NCBI RefSeq assembly: GCF_013141695.1
Contig: NZ_WHNY01000004.1
Location: 1 to 64,000 of the forward strand
Direction: 5' to 3'
DNA length: 64,000 nucleotides
Source of the DNA: Paenibacillus plantarum
GTDB lineage: Bacteria > Bacillota > Bacilli > Paenibacillales > NBRC-103111
Under the pieces are notes generated by a model. That model did not search any database. It was not told the origin of the DNA and worked only from the letters and a program-made list of their open reading frames with translations. A program made the translations under genes and the position numbers. Shown piece after piece: positions 7,418 to 19,037 of the stretch (position 1 is the stretch's first letter; each line of letters starts with the position of its first letter).

Positions 7418-10000
7418 CTATGAACGGAGCTTGATTACAAGCGGATGCGTCGTATCCAGCGTATACCCCTCAGTAAAATGTATCTCATTACCTTTGATTG
7501 TGTATGCTAAGTTATCACCATTCCATTGAATTTGTTCAATCGCCATGAGTTGTTCCACGGGAAGTTTAAATACCTTTAAGTTAAGTTGCCCACCTAAAAT
7601 TTGAAGGCATATTTGCTCTTCACGTTTCTCGAAAGTCCCCCAGCCTGCATCAAGCGACCAGAAGGTACGGAATATCCCCTCTTCGGATTGTACGGGGTTG
7701 AAGCCGATCATACCTGTAACCATATTGTACTCAAATCCGCTGAAAGCCTGCAGCAAGGAGTAGCTGGCCATCGATCTGGCGTAGTTGCTGCCGCACTCGA
7801 TCTCGTTCCACGGATTGCGCTTTTCGCCGTCGTAACGATTACGAATCGCTTGCACGATAGACACCCCCTCTTCAATGAATCCTTCCTGGATCATGTGCGA
7901 GGCAGCCTGATATTCAAAACCCGTCATCGTTTCCGTGTTGTACGTCAATGGAATCGCTGGTTTGCTTATTCCTTCGGGCCATGTGCAGATAACCAGTCCT
8001 CCCTCATCACCCAGCGAGTACAGCCTCCAGGTATTGGCCTCGTGTCTCATGCTGGTTTTAAAATTGTACCGATACAGTGACTGCAATGCGGTGCGCGTTT
8101 GGCCTTTATCAAAAATCTCGCCTAGCCCCGATAAATTAGCATGCCACTGCGCAATGACTTGGTCGATGACACAGCCTTCGGCAACCTGATATTTGATTTC
8201 TTCCAATTCCACATTCCAATATTGAAGAACCGTTTCCTCGTCGAATTGATCCAGCAACGATTTATCCGATAAATCCACTTGTTGAACGTAATACTGACCA
8301 TTGAATAAATGCTCATCTACCCACTGTTTACCGCTTTGAAATAAATGACTGAACTCCTCTGCTGTTGCCTGTTCGCCTAAGAACTCAGCCATTTCGGCGC
8401 CTGCTTTGAGCGCAGCCAAATATAATCCGCTCAACCAAGCGTTTGGACCATACAGCTCCATATCCAACGTATGATGCTGCCTGCCGACAAGAACGCCTTT
8501 CTTTTCGGGGTCCCACTTGTCCTCATTAGTGTCAGACCACGCGTATTCAATCGATTGCTTGATGGCAGGCCAGATAGATTGCAACCACGCCGTATCACCA
8601 GATATTTTCCAATCCCGATAAGCTTTCATGACGCCGCCGAATTGTCCGTCTGCACAAGCGCGGAAATCCATCCTCTCGCGTCCTAGCGGGAGCATCAAAC
8701 GAAATGACATTCTGCCATCCTCGCGTTTGTTGTACTTGAAATCCAGATCCCTCATGCTGCGTTCCAGCCTCGGGAACAAAAACGGCAATGCGTAGGCGTA
8801 GTTCCACACATGTGTGCAGGATCCTTCACAACACCCGGTATCCTCGATGACGCCTTCAAATCCATAAAATGAACCATCAGTCAGCCTTAAGCTCGTCGCC
8901 GACTTGAGGACAGATAAGTTCGCGGAAACCGCGTCTTTGACAACATCAGGCACGGTGGAAGCATACAGCGCTTCTTTAAATGTAAGGGTAGATTCATATA
9001 GGTATTTCCAATGTTTAAAAGCATACTTCGCGCTTGCCCGAGAATCTTCAAATAGGGTCGCATAGTAATTTCGCCAGACATTAGGACCATCTGGATTTGG
9101 ATTCCAATAATTGTTCACATTCGGGAAGCTCCAACTGATTGTGAATCTGATCTTTTTCTTCTCGCCAGGCATTAGCTCCGTATGCGCAGCTAGCGATGCC
9201 GTATCTTTCCTGCGCACAGGTGGCTCATCCTCGCGATACTGCCTGTTGTTCAAGTGCCCTGGTTGCGCAAAGTCATGCCAGAACATCTCCAGATTATCGC
9301 ACCACCCGCCACGGTACCAGAATTCTTGATAACTAATAGCTGCCGCATCCGTGGCAATCGTTATATCGCCATAATAAGGATCTTCACTGTCATACTGATT
9401 GGATCCTAGCAGGATCGAATGGACGCCATCCATATCTCCGTACTGGTGAATAACCTTCTCTGTTGGAATCGGATTGCCGGCAGAGAGACATAACGTATAA
9501 GTGAGCGGCAGTTCTTCCGTATTTTCCAACTCCCACTCGAAAAAGGCAGCGGGAATACTGGAATCGTCCTCTTGAAGGGGAATAAATGGATTAAAAGCTA
9601 CTAGTTCAATACGTCCTGGGAACTTTGATTCCGCGAACGACATTTCAGCAAATGGGAATTCTCCCCTGAACTCAACTTCTTCGAAATGCGGCATCCCTGC
9701 CATCGTTTGGCTCTCCGGTCCGAAGCCATATCCGCTATGTAAAGGAGCGTTTCGAACATGTTCACCTACGTAAGAAGCTTGCAAATCTCCGTTTAACACA
9801 CGTGCATCCAGAACTTTTCCATGCCTTTCTGCTTTTATTGCAAAGTGACTAAAACCGTTGAAGCTCTTTTTGTTTGGGCGATTAAAAATTTCCCAATCCA
9901 CTAATCTTCCATTCCCCGATAAACCTATGCATCCGCTTCCTATGCCACCTATTGGAAAGCTGATTTCTCTTGTTTTGGCGCCTTTATACACGTTTTTCAT
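7418..10000 (-). CDS. GH116 family beta-glycosidase (beta-glucosidase/beta-xylosidase type), cytoplasmic
   Basis: The ATG at 10000 follows CGGAGGAA and gives 860 residues. A longer reading frame back to 10141 would run into the divergent regulator gene and is rejected. The protein begins with the GH116 N-terminal beta-sandwich (IGGIGSGCIGLSG and the DWEIFNRP motif). It continues into the DUF608 (alpha/alpha)6 catalytic domain, with the family motifs CTHVWNYAYALPFLFP, CADGQFGG and WPEGISKPAI. No signal peptide is present, so it probably acts on imported oligosaccharides. Known GH116 enzymes cleave beta-glucosides, beta-xylosides or GlcNAc-glucosides; which applies here is not clear. It is transcribed divergently from an AraC regulator and ends at its own terminator. 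Confidence 0.9.
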   Translation of the reverse strand: MKNVYKGAKTREISFPIGGIGSGCIGLSGNGRLVDWEIFNRPNKKSFNGFSHFAIKAERHGKVLDARVLNGDLQASYVGEHVRNAPLHSGYGFGPESQTMAGMPHFEEVEFRGEFPFAEMSFAESKFPGRIELVAFNPFIPLQEDDSSIPAAFFEWELENTEELPLTYTLCLSAGNPIPTEKVIHQYGDMDGVHSILLGSNQYDSEDPYYGDITIATDAAAISYQEFWYRGGWCDNLEMFWHDFAQPGHLNNRQYREDEPPVRRKDTASLAAHTELMPGEKKKIRFTISWSFPNVNNYWNPNPDGPNVWRNYYATLFEDSRASAKYAFKHWKYLYESTLTFKEALYASTVPDVVKDAVSANLSVLKSATSLRLTDGSFYGFEGVIEDTGCCEGSCTHVWNYAYALPFLFPRLERSMRDLDFKYNKREDGRMSFRLMLPLGRERMDFRACADGQFGGVMKAYRDWKISGDTAWLQSIWPAIKQSIEYAWSDTNEDKWDPEKKGVLVGRQHHTLDMELYGPNAWLSGLYLAALKAGAEMAEFLGEQATAEEFSHLFQSGKQWVDEHLFNGQYYVQQVDLSDKSLLDQFDEETVLQYWNVELEEIKYQVAEGCVIDQVIAQWHANLSGLGEIFDKGQTRTALQSLYRYNFKTSMRHEANTWRLYSLGDEGGLVICTWPEGISKPAIPLTYNTETMTGFEYQAASHMIQEGFIEEGVSIVQAIRNRYDGEKRNPWNEIECGSNYARSMASYSLLQAFSGFEYNMVTGMIGFNPVQSEEGIFRTFWSLDAGWGTFEKREEQICLQILGGQLNLKVFKLPVEQLMAIEQIQWNGDNLAYTIKGNEIHFTEGYTLDTTHPLVIKLRS

Positions 10001-10145
10001 GTGTTTCCTCCGATTGTAAAATGGTATACTAAAGTTATCTACTCCCTTTATCATAATGTAAAAACAGACTAAATTCTTTGTGGATAAAATGCTTTTTTTA
10101 TGTAAAAAACAACTGCAATTGCATTCTGAAAGAGGTGTCATATTT

Positions 10146-11024
10146 GTGATTTTAGAAAATTATGCGGTAGCTCCTTTTATTCGAATCGCGGGTTATGCAG
10201 TCCGACCTCCGTTTATTTTAGGTGAACGCAACTTGCTGGATTATATCCTCTTTTATGTGCAAGAAGGTCAGTTTGAGATTCAACTGGGCGGTGATACCCA
10301 TATGTTGAAGGAAGGCGACCTCTGTCTGTTTCAGCCTGGTGATGTGCATATCATTAAGGGGATTACCCCTACGATTAATCCATATATTCACCTTGATTTT
10401 TTCTATAATCCGTTGAGGGAAAGCAGCTTTGTAACCCTGCCTGGGCAATTGGACATTGCCCCCTACGCCGCTTATATGCAACCTAGGATGCATGATTGCC
10501 AGGATCTCCGAATCCCCTTTAAGCTGGAGACGGCCCACTCGAATAAAATGAGAGATCTGGTGCTGAGAATGATCGAGTGCTGGCAATCACAAACGTATAC
10601 AGGCGTCATGGAGGCCAATCAGCTTGCCCACGAATGGCTGACTCTAATATTCAAAATCTACATGAAACCCCAAACGGTATCGGTATCTCCCCAGCCCTTT
10701 TTGAACTGGATCACATCTTATTTTGCATTTCACATTTCCGAACCAATCAACGTCATCGATATGGCCAAGAGAGCCGGGCTTTCGCCATCCAGATTTAACG
10801 TGCTCTTCAAACAGCATTTTGGCACGACACCTTACCAATATTTGTTGCATTTACGCATCGAACATGCGCGAGAATTATTAAACGAAGGGGTCTCTATTCA
10901 GAAAGTGAGCGAATACTGCGGCTTTACGGACGTTCATCATTTCTCCAAAACTTTTAAATCCATCATAGGTACTAGCCCTGGTACTTATCGAAGAAACAAA
11001 AAAAAAGAATGGTCTGCCTTTTGA
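10146..11024 (+). CDS. AraC family regulator with N-terminal cupin
   Basis: I place the start at the GTG at 10146, because AGAGGTG precedes it by eight bases; a GTG at 10080 is possible but has no clear site. The resulting protein is about 292 residues. An AraC-type cupin sugar-sensing domain (LKEGDLCLFQPGDVHII around residues 75-90) is followed by two helix-turn-helix motifs, ending in GFTDVHHFSKTFKSIIG. It is divergent from the GH116 gene across about 145 bases and most likely controls it. Its 3' end overlaps a bidirectional terminator. Confidence 0.9.
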   Translation: MILENYAVAPFIRIAGYAVRPPFILGERNLLDYILFYVQEGQFEIQLGGDTHMLKEGDLCLFQPGDVHIIKGITPTINPYIHLDFFYNPLRESSFVTLPGQLDIAPYAAYMQPRMHDCQDLRIPFKLETAHSNKMRDLVLRMIECWQSQTYTGVMEANQLAHEWLTLIFKIYMKPQTVSVSPQPFLNWITSYFAFHISEPINVIDMAKRAGLSPSRFNVLFKQHFGTTPYQYLLHLRIEHARELLNEGVSIQKVSEYCGFTDVHHFSKTFKSIIGTSPGTYRRNKKKEWSAF

Positions 11025-11042
11025 GCGCAGCCATTCTTTTTC
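11001..11042. terminator. Bidirectional terminator between convergent genes
   Basis: A long hairpin has arms AAAAAGAATGG(T)CTGC and GCAGCCATTCTTTTT, with one bulged base, and is flanked by A and T tracts on opposite sides. It can therefore stop transcription from both the AraC gene and the giant secreted-protein gene. The AraC stop codon lies inside the loop. Confidence 0.8.
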
Positions 11043-11063
11043 AAATGATGAGATCGACTTCTT

Positions 11064-11735
11064 TTACAATTGAAATATAACTATAGGATCCGTTGCTACA
11101 TTACGTACCAGTTCTCTGTAAGTCCCATTGTAAGTCATGCCAAATGTATAAGAATCAGGCAATAACTCCTTACTGATCCCCCCGCCGGTTGTAACGCCAA
11201 TCGTCTGCCAGCTTCCCGCGTAGTAGGTTGCCACACCACCGTCTAACAGATTCCCTTGACTGTCCTTCAGCTGTACAGTGACCTTGACCGTCTGAAATAC
11301 GACTACGGGGTCTGTTCCTGTATTTTGTACTATTTCCTTATATCTTCCCCCATACGTCATGCCAAAGGTATAGGAGCTAGGCAGTACCTCCTTGCTGATC
11401 TCGCCTCCGCTTGTATTGCCGATGGTCCGCCAGCTTCCTGCATAATACTTCACCGTACCACTATCGAGGGGATTCCCCAGACTATCCTTTAACTGTACCT
11501 TGGCCTTGACGGTCTGAAATACGACGACAGCGTCCGTTCCTGTATGTTGTACAATCTCCTTATACGTTCCCTCATACGTGATGCCAAAGGTATAGCCCTT
11601 ATCCTGTAAAGATTTGCTTGCATTTCCCAAGGCATCCGTTACGCCAAAATCTTTCCATCCGCCGTCGTAGTATTTAACCACTCCGCCGTTTAAGGGATTG
11701 CCGGTACTGTCCTTGAGTTGAACCTTCACCGTTGA
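11064..11735 (-). repeat. Three tandem 222-bp repeats encoding 74-residue C-terminal modules
   Basis: Units run about 11513-11735, 11291-11512 and 11064-11290. Landmark phrases recur 222 bases apart, for example the segment encoding VVFQTVK at 11291 and 11513. Each module follows the pattern V.VQLKDS.GN.L..G...YY.G.W...G, then YTFG.TY.G.Y.E.V. The repeats look like stacked surface beta-domains and are a likely site for recombination or assembly error. Confidence 0.85.
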
Positions 11736-14700
11736 AGCGGCAAGATTGAAGCTTATGCTCTTGGCTGTCTCGCTGTTGCCCGCTGCGTCGGTTGCTCGGT
11801 ATAGGACCGTATAAGCCCCCTGCTTATCAAAGGTGAGCGAAGTCGTATAAGGCGTCCATGTCGCGCCGTTATTCACGCTGTAGACGACCTGCCAAACGCC
11901 AGACACGTTGTCAGTAGCGCTTAATGTGACTGTAACAGGGCTGATGTAGGTACCGCTTGGTCCGTCAGGCGCAGATGGGGCTACGACGGATGTTGTTGGA
12001 GCCGTTCCGTCGATACGGACATTGACGGTTTGCGTCGCTTCCTGATTACCAGCCAAATCCTTGCTGTAATAATCCAGCGTATGCACACCTTCGCCAGTGA
12101 TAGAGATCGTATTCCCAGCGATGTAAGCTCCATGATCCAAGCTGTAGAACGTGCCCGCGACGCCACTTCCTGAGTCACTCGCAGTCAAGTGAATAACTTG
12201 AGCCGTTGTCTGCCAGCCGGATGGTGCATCACTGACCGTAACGGGAGGCACATCATCGACGGTCAATGGTCTGACCTCTACGTCATCAACATAGAACGGA
12301 GTGCCGTTACCCTGAGTTTCGGTGTATAAAAACATGGTCGTTTCGGTTACAACACCCGTTTCATTAATAATCAGACTCCCTTGCACTTGTTTCCATTCTG
12401 TAGCATTTAGTGATGGACTGACGAACATAATATACTGCCTAATCACAGGATCACCGTCTACCTTATATTGCAAACCGATCCTGATCGTCTCGGTTGCGGT
12501 AGGAGCAGATGCTAGTTTCGCCCAGGTTGAATAGTAATAGGGTTTGCCTTTTACAAGTGGGACAGGAAATTTAACGCCTCCGTATTTATCTGTCTTCGTC
12601 AACAATAAGGACTGCTGGCCCGAATGATGTTCCGTCGAAGTCAGGGAAGGCACGGCCTGATAAGCGTAATTAGGAGGGGCTAACGTACTGTCTTCCATGC
12701 CAGGATCTACAATAAGGTTTGTGCCTTTTACCGCGTTCGTCGGTGCTGTTACCGTAACCGTTGTAATGGCCCCAATGCCCGAATCATCCGAGGTTGCTTT
12801 AATTTGGGTTATGCCCGTACCCACGCCTGTAACCATCCCATTGGCATCGACGACCGCCACAACCGTATTGGCGGATTCCCATTTGATCACCTTATTCGTT
12901 GCATTGGCCGGTGTTACCGTCGCGACAAGCGTTTGCTGATTGCCGAGCGGCAAGCTGAGTGAAGTTGGTGTTAGCGACACCCCAGTAACCGCAACCGTAG
13001 CATCTACGGTGACGAGCACAGATGCGACTTTCCCGCCATCTACCGTCGTTGCCGTTACGGTTGCCGTGCCCAAGCTTGCACCATACACCATGCCGTTCAT
13101 ATCCACGGTCGCTACACTTGGATTGCTCGAACGCCAGATTAATTCTTTATTGCTTACATTCACTGGTGTGAACCCAGGAACCAATGCTTTGGTTTTACCA
13201 ACACCTACCATCATTGAGGTCGCACCAAAACTTATATTCGATGGATGAACCCAAACCGAACTTCCCGAATCTGTTATTGGCTTAACCGCAACGTCATCGA
13301 CATAGTAAACGCCGCCTGGATTGTCAATCTCCGTATAGAGATACATCAGAACATTCGTTACGACTCCTGATTCTTGAATCGTGTAAGTACCTTCGATCTG
13401 TGTCCACTCTCCCGCTTTCAGACCAGGGCTTGTGAAAATAATGAGTTGCTTGGGAGGACCCCCGTCCAAGTTATATTGGATTCCCACCCTTAAAAATTCA
13501 TTGGTCGTCGTGCCTGTTGCCAACTTGGCCCAAGCTGAGTACGTATACGGCTTGCCTTTTTCCACATTCACTGGAAAACTAATACTGCCGTAACGTGTCG
13601 ATTTCGTGATCTTGACGGACTGATGGCCGCTATGTGATTGTGTCGTATCCTTTGCAGCAGTCGCATTCTGCAGCATATATTGTGAAGTTGTACTTCCTTC
13701 AAATCCCGGATCTTCAATGAGATTATCTCCTTTTAGTGCAACAGTTGGCTTTATTTCCAATTGTACGGAATCCAAACTGAAAGCTCCGGAAGCCGTAGTT
13801 GGCACAACTTGGAGCTGTTTGATAGTTCCCGTCCAAGCAGCTAAGCTTGATGTATCAAACACATACTCGCGATAAACGGAATCATTTGGGAGAATATAGG
13901 AAGAGATCATTTTCGCCTCATTCCAACTGGTATCCCCGGTCGTCGTAAAATAAATCTTCGCCTCTTCGCCGCTTGTCATATTGTTCATGCTGACTCGAAT
14001 CCGCCTAATATCAGAAGCCGCAATATCCAAAACGTCCGGTGAAAGAATAGCAGGCTGCACACTTCCGGAAATCCCATTTGAAGTTCCGCTGAATACACCA
14101 TTCGCCACGACGGGATTCGTGATTTGGCTGTTAGCCGTCCAACCGCTGCTCGTCGCAAAATCCCATGTGATCGCCGTTGGATACACACTCACTTTTTGCG
14201 CAGTGGCATCCCACTTCGCAACTGCGCCAAATGCTTGGCGAAGATAGCTGAGAGGCACCATCACCGTTCCGTTCGTAAGCTTGACAGGCGCATGCTCTAA
14301 CGAAATCGCCTGACTTCCCTTATAAGCGATGCTATCGCCAACCTTTACTTTATAGACAACGTTATCTTTCACAGCCAACAGAGTATTCGTCGCAGGGTCC
14401 CATTCCGGCTTTGCGCCGATTTGCAGGTACATATCTTTCATGGGAACCATGACGATGCCATCTTGTAAAAGCGCAGGCTGGCTGAACGGTTTGTAAGTGC
14501 CGTCCACGTAAGTCCGAATACCCGGCTGCGGAGAATAAATTGTTCGAATGTAATCAATACTGATCGGTCCTACAGCCGAAATTGGATCGATCCGCATTTG
14601 CCGGATAGTCCCCGTCCAGTTCTTGTTTCTCCACGCCTCAACAATGTACTCCGTATAACCACTATCCAACGGATTTACAAAGAAGCCGACAGCTTTAGCC

Positions 14701-17321
14701 TCATTCCAGGTTCCATCTGTCTCCGTCGTAAAGAAAAAGCGGCCGTCAATATCATTCGCACTGTTCTTCATTCGAATCACAATATAAGGAATATCCTCTG
14801 CCTTAATCCCGAGGTGATCAGTGGAACGTATGCCGGGATCGGTATTGTTCGTTACCCCCGAAAAACTGCCGTCCTGTACGGTCACGCCTACAATCTGCTT
14901 CTCAACTGTCCAGCCCTCCGCGTCGCCAGGCGTATTGAATTCCCACATGTTCCCGTAGACATTGGTCATCACTGGCTGTGGTTGGTTCAAATTAGGAACC
15001 ACTCTCCCCAAAGGATACAAGGTATTGATCCGATCCTTCTGAGTCTGCGTCGGTACGCTGTCCGTATGCTGTGTACTGCTTCCAAACACATTGCGAATGG
15101 CATCCACATAACCGAAACCGGCTAGCCCGGCAGGCATAATAAAGTGACCTTCTCCAAACTCATTCCAGTTATCTAACATCACCAGCTTCTTGCCAAGACT
15201 GCCCGCAGGAAGCGATGGCATAAAGCTATCCTTCGTCCACTGCGCCAATGACTGGAATTCCGACGGCGTCGCATAATAACCGAAGTTCAGGCCCCAAGCC
15301 GTATCATCTCTCCCCATGCTCAAACCGGGGATAATATCAATAGCACCGGCATCTTTCTCTTGCGTCATTTTCAGTTTCTGAAATTCCGGATGGCCACCGA
15401 AGGAGCCCCAGGAATACGCATATACCGCATCAAAGCCGACCGCTTTGCGGTTCAACAATTGCTGCGAATCCGTCCCGTTATACACATTCAGCAGAATAAT
15501 ATCCGCAAACCCCGCTTTTTTCACTTCGCTTCGTAAGTAGTCCAGTTCCGCCTTAGCGGTCGAAATACTGTTGCCAAAGGCTTTTATCATCTCCTCATAA
15601 TTGTAGATTGTAAAGACAGGTTTATTATCAATGGTCAAATAACGCGGATCTTTAAAGTAATATTCAATCCAGTAAGGAACTAAGTTCGTTCGGAAATCTG
15701 TTGCGTCTTTGACTTTAGAGTTTAGATTTTCAAACATAATCGCAAATTTAGTTGTATCGCTATACGCGCCATTAAAATAACCGTTATCCAAAGCATGGGA
15801 TAAATACGAATCTTTAATCGGCATCCGATCCGTATCTCCGCCAAGCGGTCTGAACCAGCAGGACATCTGGAAATCGATCCCGTGCTCTTCCAGCCATTTC
15901 GACTCCCAATCCGCCGTTTCCGGGTTGCCTTCATCATAAAAACCAAGAAGAGGTGTCCGATCCGGGTACGGTTGAATCATATCCCAACCCAGATGATGGC
16001 CTTCTCGCCACATCGGGCAGCTTTGAACGCCCACTTTCGGAGCGCCCTCGATCTTACTGACCGCAACAGGAGCCGGTACATAGTCAGCCGGGAGGGGCAA
16101 CGTTTTATACAAGAGAATATCGTCGAGCCACATCTCTCCCCGATATGAAGCGGAAGTTGTAAATTTGATGCTGTCAACGGCTGTCACGCCTGAAGCGAGC
16201 GCCACACCTTGCTTATCAAGCTTATCATTGATATAAATATCCGCTGTAGCCGTCGCCCAGTTCACCTTGATCTGAATGTGCGTCCACAGATTCGCTAGAT
16301 ACGCGTATTCCAACGGAACAGATTGCCCGCTTCCGTTGACATAAGCCAATTTATCGCCCGCTGTCGTTAATTTAATGACGCTCGTCGTGCCACTCCTTAA
16401 CTCAGCTTCCAATCCATCCCCTTTCTGCTTGTAAAGAACCTTGAAGTCGTAAGTAAAATTATCTGCCATTGGTGTTATCGCTTTAGACAGACTCATACTG
16501 CCGGTGCTACTAGCCGCGTTCAGCTTCATGCTGTTAATATCCGGCTGCGGGGAACTAAGCATGCTGCCGACGGTGATTGCGCCGCCTGACGTAACCGTAG
16601 TCCAATCCTGTGGAATCGCGCCACCATTAATGACCGAAATCAGCCTCTCATTGACGGCGTACCCTTTATAAATTTTCAAAGGGCCAAAGAAAAATTCCCC
16701 CATGGAGGCATCGCCCGTTTTCACTTGAAACTGATTCAAATTCACTACGGCATTTTTGAACGATGCTCCGTTTGCCTTCTTTACACCATTGATGTACACA
16801 TCCGTTGTGTGCGCGTTCAGGTTGATTACAACCTTGATTCCATACTCAATGGTCGCTGCATAGGTTTGCAAGGGCAGCACGGTGTTTGCGGAAGTCTCCA
16901 GACTAAGCGTATTATTTTGCGTTATTAGGCTCACGCCTACGACCTCATCGCTGAGCAACTGCCACTTCAAGCCGTCAATGACTGACATAGGCTTAATGCG
17001 AAATTCCATGGTCAGATTACCTGCGCTTTGCGAAACAAACTTCTTGTTCATCGAAACAGGCAGTACCGTGCTCGTATCGCTGATTTTGAAATTCGTGTTA
17101 TACAGGGAGACCAGCGCCCCTCCTGCAGCGCGAACATCCCACCCGGACGGCTGGCTATTCCCTGGCGTCAAGGCTGACATGAACGAAAAATCGTCGTCAA
17201 TCAAATAACCCACTTCCGGATTGGCGACATCCGCTCTAACTTGCGTTGGCTGAAACATGAAAATGACAGCGTATACAAATAAAAATGTAACGATTATGCC
17301 TAACAGCTTTTTACCCATCAT
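11064..17321 (-). CDS. Giant secreted multidomain glycan-active protein with GH99/WbsX-like domain
   Basis: This 2085-residue protein has an N-terminal signal peptide (residues 1-31). Two concanavalin-like LamG modules lie at about 38-225 and 230-415. A WbsX/GH99-like TIM-barrel domain follows at about 427-750, with the family motif [15 protein letters not shown] and then CWFRP. Two related beta-sandwich modules (about 795-930 and 1053-1192) flank a copper-amine-oxidase-like stalk domain (about 932-1050). CBM4_9-like modules lie at about 1194-1354 and 1533-1684, two Big_2 domains between them, and two Ig-like domains at about 1687-1860. The C-terminus holds three 74-residue repeats. No SLH or LPXTG anchor is seen. 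GH99 enzymes are endo-alpha-mannosidases or mannanases, but WbsX-type members are mostly uncharacterised, so activity is inferred. The gene is preceded by a terminator and probably has its own promoter. Confidence 0.88.
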   Translation of the reverse strand: MMGKKLLGIIVTFLFVYAVIFMFQPTQVRADVANPEVGYLIDDDFSFMSALTPGNSQPSGWDVRAAGGALVSLYNTNFKISDTSTVLPVSMNKKFVSQSAGNLTMEFRIKPMSVIDGLKWQLLSDEVVGVSLITQNNTLSLETSANTVLPLQTYAATIEYGIKVVINLNAHTTDVYINGVKKANGASFKNAVVNLNQFQVKTGDASMGEFFFGPLKIYKGYAVNERLISVINGGAIPQDWTTVTSGGAITVGSMLSSPQPDINSMKLNAASSTGSMSLSKAITPMADNFTYDFKVLYKQKGDGLEAELRSGTTSVIKLTTAGDKLAYVNGSGQSVPLEYAYLANLWTHIQIKVNWATATADIYINDKLDKQGVALASGVTAVDSIKFTTSASYRGEMWLDDILLYKTLPLPADYVPAPVAVSKIEGAPKVGVQSCPMWREGHHLGWDMIQPYPDRTPLLGFYDEGNPETADWESKWLEEHGIDFQMSCWFRPLGGDTDRMPIKDSYLSHALDNGYFNGAYSDTTKFAIMFENLNSKVKDATDFRTNLVPYWIEYYFKDPRYLTIDNKPVFTIYNYEEMIKAFGNSISTAKAELDYLRSEVKKAGFADIILLNVYNGTDSQQLLNRKAVGFDAVYAYSWGSFGGHPEFQKLKMTQEKDAGAIDIIPGLSMGRDDTAWGLNFGYYATPSEFQSLAQWTKDSFMPSLPAGSLGKKLVMLDNWNEFGEGHFIMPAGLAGFGYVDAIRNVFGSSTQHTDSVPTQTQKDRINTLYPLGRVVPNLNQPQPVMTNVYGNMWEFNTPGDAEGWTVEKQIVGVTVQDGSFSGVTNNTDPGIRSTDHLGIKAEDIPYIVIRMKNSANDIDGRFFFTTETDGTWNEAKAVGFFVNPLDSGYTEYIVEAWRNKNWTGTIRQMRIDPISAVGPISIDYIRTIYSPQPGIRTYVDGTYKPFSQPALLQDGIVMVPMKDMYLQIGAKPEWDPATNTLLAVKDNVVYKVKVGDSIAYKGSQAISLEHAPVKLTNGTVMVPLSYLRQAFGAVAKWDATAQKVSVYPTAITWDFATSSGWTANSQITNPVVANGVFSGTSNGISGSVQPAILSPDVLDIAASDIRRIRVSMNNMTSGEEAKIYFTTTGDTSWNEAKMISSYILPNDSVYREYVFDTSSLAAWTGTIKQLQVVPTTASGAFSLDSVQLEIKPTVALKGDNLIEDPGFEGSTTSQYMLQNATAAKDTTQSHSGHQSVKITKSTRYGSISFPVNVEKGKPYTYSAWAKLATGTTTNEFLRVGIQYNLDGGPPKQLIIFTSPGLKAGEWTQIEGTYTIQESGVVTNVLMYLYTEIDNPGGVYYVDDVAVKPITDSGSSVWVHPSNISFGATSMMVGVGKTKALVPGFTPVNVSNKELIWRSSNPSVATVDMNGMVYGASLGTATVTATTVDGGKVASVLVTVDATVAVTGVSLTPTSLSLPLGNQQTLVATVTPANATNKVIKWESANTVVAVVDANGMVTGVGTGITQIKATSDDSGIGAITTVTVTAPTNAVKGTNLIVDPGMEDSTLAPPNYAYQAVPSLTSTEHHSGQQSLLLTKTDKYGGVKFPVPLVKGKPYYYSTWAKLASAPTATETIRIGLQYKVDGDPVIRQYIMFVSPSLNATEWKQVQGSLIINETGVVTETTMFLYTETQGNGTPFYVDDVEVRPLTVDDVPPVTVSDAPSGWQTTAQVIHLTASDSGSGVAGTFYSLDHGAYIAGNTISITGEGVHTLDYYSKDLAGNQEATQTVNVRIDGTAPTTSVVAPSAPDGPSGTYISPVTVTLSATDNVSGVWQVVYSVNNGATWTPYTTSLTFDKQGAYTVLYRATDAAGNSETAKSISFNLAASTVKVQLKDSTGNPLNGGVVKYYDGGWKDFGVTDALGNASKSLQDKGYTFGITYEGTYKEIVQHTGTDAVVVFQTVKAKVQLKDSLGNPLDSGTVKYYAGSWRTIGNTSGGEISKEVLPSSYTFGMTYGGRYKEIVQNTGTDPVVVFQTVKVTVQLKDSQGNLLDGGVATYYAGSWQTIGVTTGGGISKELLPDSYTFGMTYNGTYRELVRNVATDPIVIFQL

Positions 17322-17353
17322 TAAACTCCCTTTCCTATTGGATTAGCTTTTAT

Positions 17354-17395
17354 TAAAAACAATGACCCTACTTTTAATTAGTAGAGTCATTGTTG
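17354..17395 (-). terminator. Intrinsic terminator of the second importer operon
   Basis: An inverted repeat (AACAATGAC C CTAC, nine-base loop, GTAG A GTCATTGTT) at 17358-17394 has one internal mismatch and is followed on the minus strand by a T-rich stretch. It lies 15 bases after the binding-protein stop codon and before the start of the giant secreted-protein gene. Confidence 0.82.
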
Positions 17396-17409
17396 TCACG
17401 AGTTTAACT

Positions 17410-18966
17410 TTATTTATTACTAGCCTTCCAAGCATCATATTGCTTCTGAATCTCAGCCATTATTTTATCTATACCTGCATCAACCAGTTTCTTCTTCGTA
17501 TCCTCAACATACTTCGCGTAGTCCGGCATGGATCCCGTCGTAAAGATCGGGTTTGCCTCTTTATTGACGGCATTGATTTGTGCAATTTCCGTTTTGACCG
17601 GCTCGTTGTTAAAGACGAATCCGAGCAGACCTGATGCCTTACCGTTGTCGTTTGTTTTTCTCATCGCTTCCAAAGCTTTCGTTGAATTCCAGTTGGAATC
17701 CCATTGATCCCAAAGCGGCCCAAGCCAGTTGTGCCAAATCGCCCATGTTTGTTCAGCACCGCTTTTTGCTTCGATCGTTGGGTTAGGATCTTTAACCGTA
17801 CCCGATTTAACCGTGTAATTTTTACCTTCAACGCCATAAGCAAGTGTATTCAATAAGTACTTGTCACTCCAAATATAATCGAGCAGCATCATCGCTCTTT
17901 CTGGATTCTTCGACGTTGCACTAATCGCTGTCGCAGCAGCAGTCATGGAAGCAGTTGAAATGGTCGGCTGGGAGCTGAATGTTTCAACCGTTGGGAATCC
18001 ATACGTGCTCGTCGATTTCGACCCATCCTCGGTATAACCGCCTGAATCACGCAGCACGGCATATTTTCCGGATTTCGCTTCAGCTAGATAATCTGTTTTG
18101 ATCGCTGCATCCTTGGCAATGTAGCCTTTCTTATAGAAATCATTCATGACTCTATAATTTTCATAATTTTGTGGAATATCAAGGGTTTTGACGAATGTAC
18201 CATCCTTCTCGCTGAAAGATATGCCACCAACGACAGTTGTATAGTCGGGTAATCCTACACCAGAGGTCGCTCCATTAGCCGTTGCAATGACTGGAATCAT
18301 ATTCGGCTCATTTTCCTTAATTGTCTTCAAGAATGGCTCTAAATCACTAAGACTCTTGACGCTCTTATAATCAAATTTATATTTTTCAACTAAATCTTTT
18401 TTAAATACGTAGGCAGATGCCGGACTGTAAGGGGTCTGTGCAGGAATCGCCATGATTTTCCCTTTATAGGTAACTGCCTTCCAAGCGCGAGGATCTACTT
18501 TCTTCAAAATATTTTGACCATACTTCTGCAATAAGTCATCGAGGGGCATAAAGGCACCCTTTTGCACATTCGCATTTAAGTTATTGGACGAATTAGAGGT
18601 AAATACAAGATCATAAGGCTCGCCAGCAGCTGATTTCAACTTGATTTTATCTTCCCAGCCCGCATTATCAATTAAGTTAAATTTTACATTGGCATTCAAT
18701 TTTTCTTTGATCAGTTTGTTCGCTGCCGCTTCAACCGCTTCCTGATCCTTCATATTGTCGATCGGTTTTGGCATGTACCAGCTAATATCCACATAATCTT
18801 TCGTCGGACTCGTACTTGCCGTACTTGCTGCCGTACTAGCAGCTGGGCTTGCGCTTTCACTCGTTTTGTTATCCGTACTGCAGCCGCTAATCACAATCGT
18901 TGTTGCAAGCAAGACGGATGTTCCTGGTCCAAACCATTTTGAAGCTTTTGTTTTTTGACCTTTCAC
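17410..18966 (-). CDS. Sugar-binding lipoprotein, LplA-like
   Basis: Start is the GTG at 18966, with GGGAGG seven bases before it. It gives 518 residues, a basic N-terminus and the lipobox ISGC. A longer frame to 19131 overlaps the upstream permease and would bury the signal peptide. The mature protein begins with a Ser/Ala/Thr-rich linker and then an extracellular solute-binding domain of the LplA/YtcQ class (DISWYMPKP). It is the last gene of an importer with permeases at 20900-19038 and ends at a terminator. Its ligand may be an oligosaccharide released by the giant protein encoded next, but this is inference. Confidence 0.92.
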   Translation of the reverse strand: MKGQKTKASKWFGPGTSVLLATTIVISGCSTDNKTSESASPAASTAASTASTSPTKDYVDISWYMPKPIDNMKDQEAVEAAANKLIKEKLNANVKFNLIDNAGWEDKIKLKSAAGEPYDLVFTSNSSNNLNANVQKGAFMPLDDLLQKYGQNILKKVDPRAWKAVTYKGKIMAIPAQTPYSPASAYVFKKDLVEKYKFDYKSVKSLSDLEPFLKTIKENEPNMIPVIATANGATSGVGLPDYTTVVGGISFSEKDGTFVKTLDIPQNYENYRVMNDFYKKGYIAKDAAIKTDYLAEAKSGKYAVLRDSGGYTEDGSKSTSTYGFPTVETFSSQPTISTASMTAAATAISATSKNPERAMMLLDYIWSDKYLLNTLAYGVEGKNYTVKSGTVKDPNPTIEAKSGAEQTWAIWHNWLGPLWDQWDSNWNSTKALEAMRKTNDNGKASGLLGFVFNNEPVKTEIAQINAVNKEANPIFTTGSMPDYAKYVEDTKKKLVDAGIDKIMAEIQKQYDAWKASNK

Positions 18967-19037
18967 GTGGATTGCCTCCCTTATATTGTCTTTATATAAT
19001 TTACAGACGCAGCGCGTTTCTCCTGCACCTGAAACTA

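Noticed and set aside
10001..10141. Longer N-terminus for the GH116 protein
   Set aside because: The extra 47 residues lie in the divergent promoter region with no ribosome site, whereas ATG 10000 follows CGGAGGAA and starts the conserved domain.
14598..15125. Long open frame on the plus strand (175 codons) opposite the giant secreted protein
   Set aside because: No ribosome binding site or recognisable domain, and the opposite strand encodes clear conserved domains throughout. It is a shadow frame.
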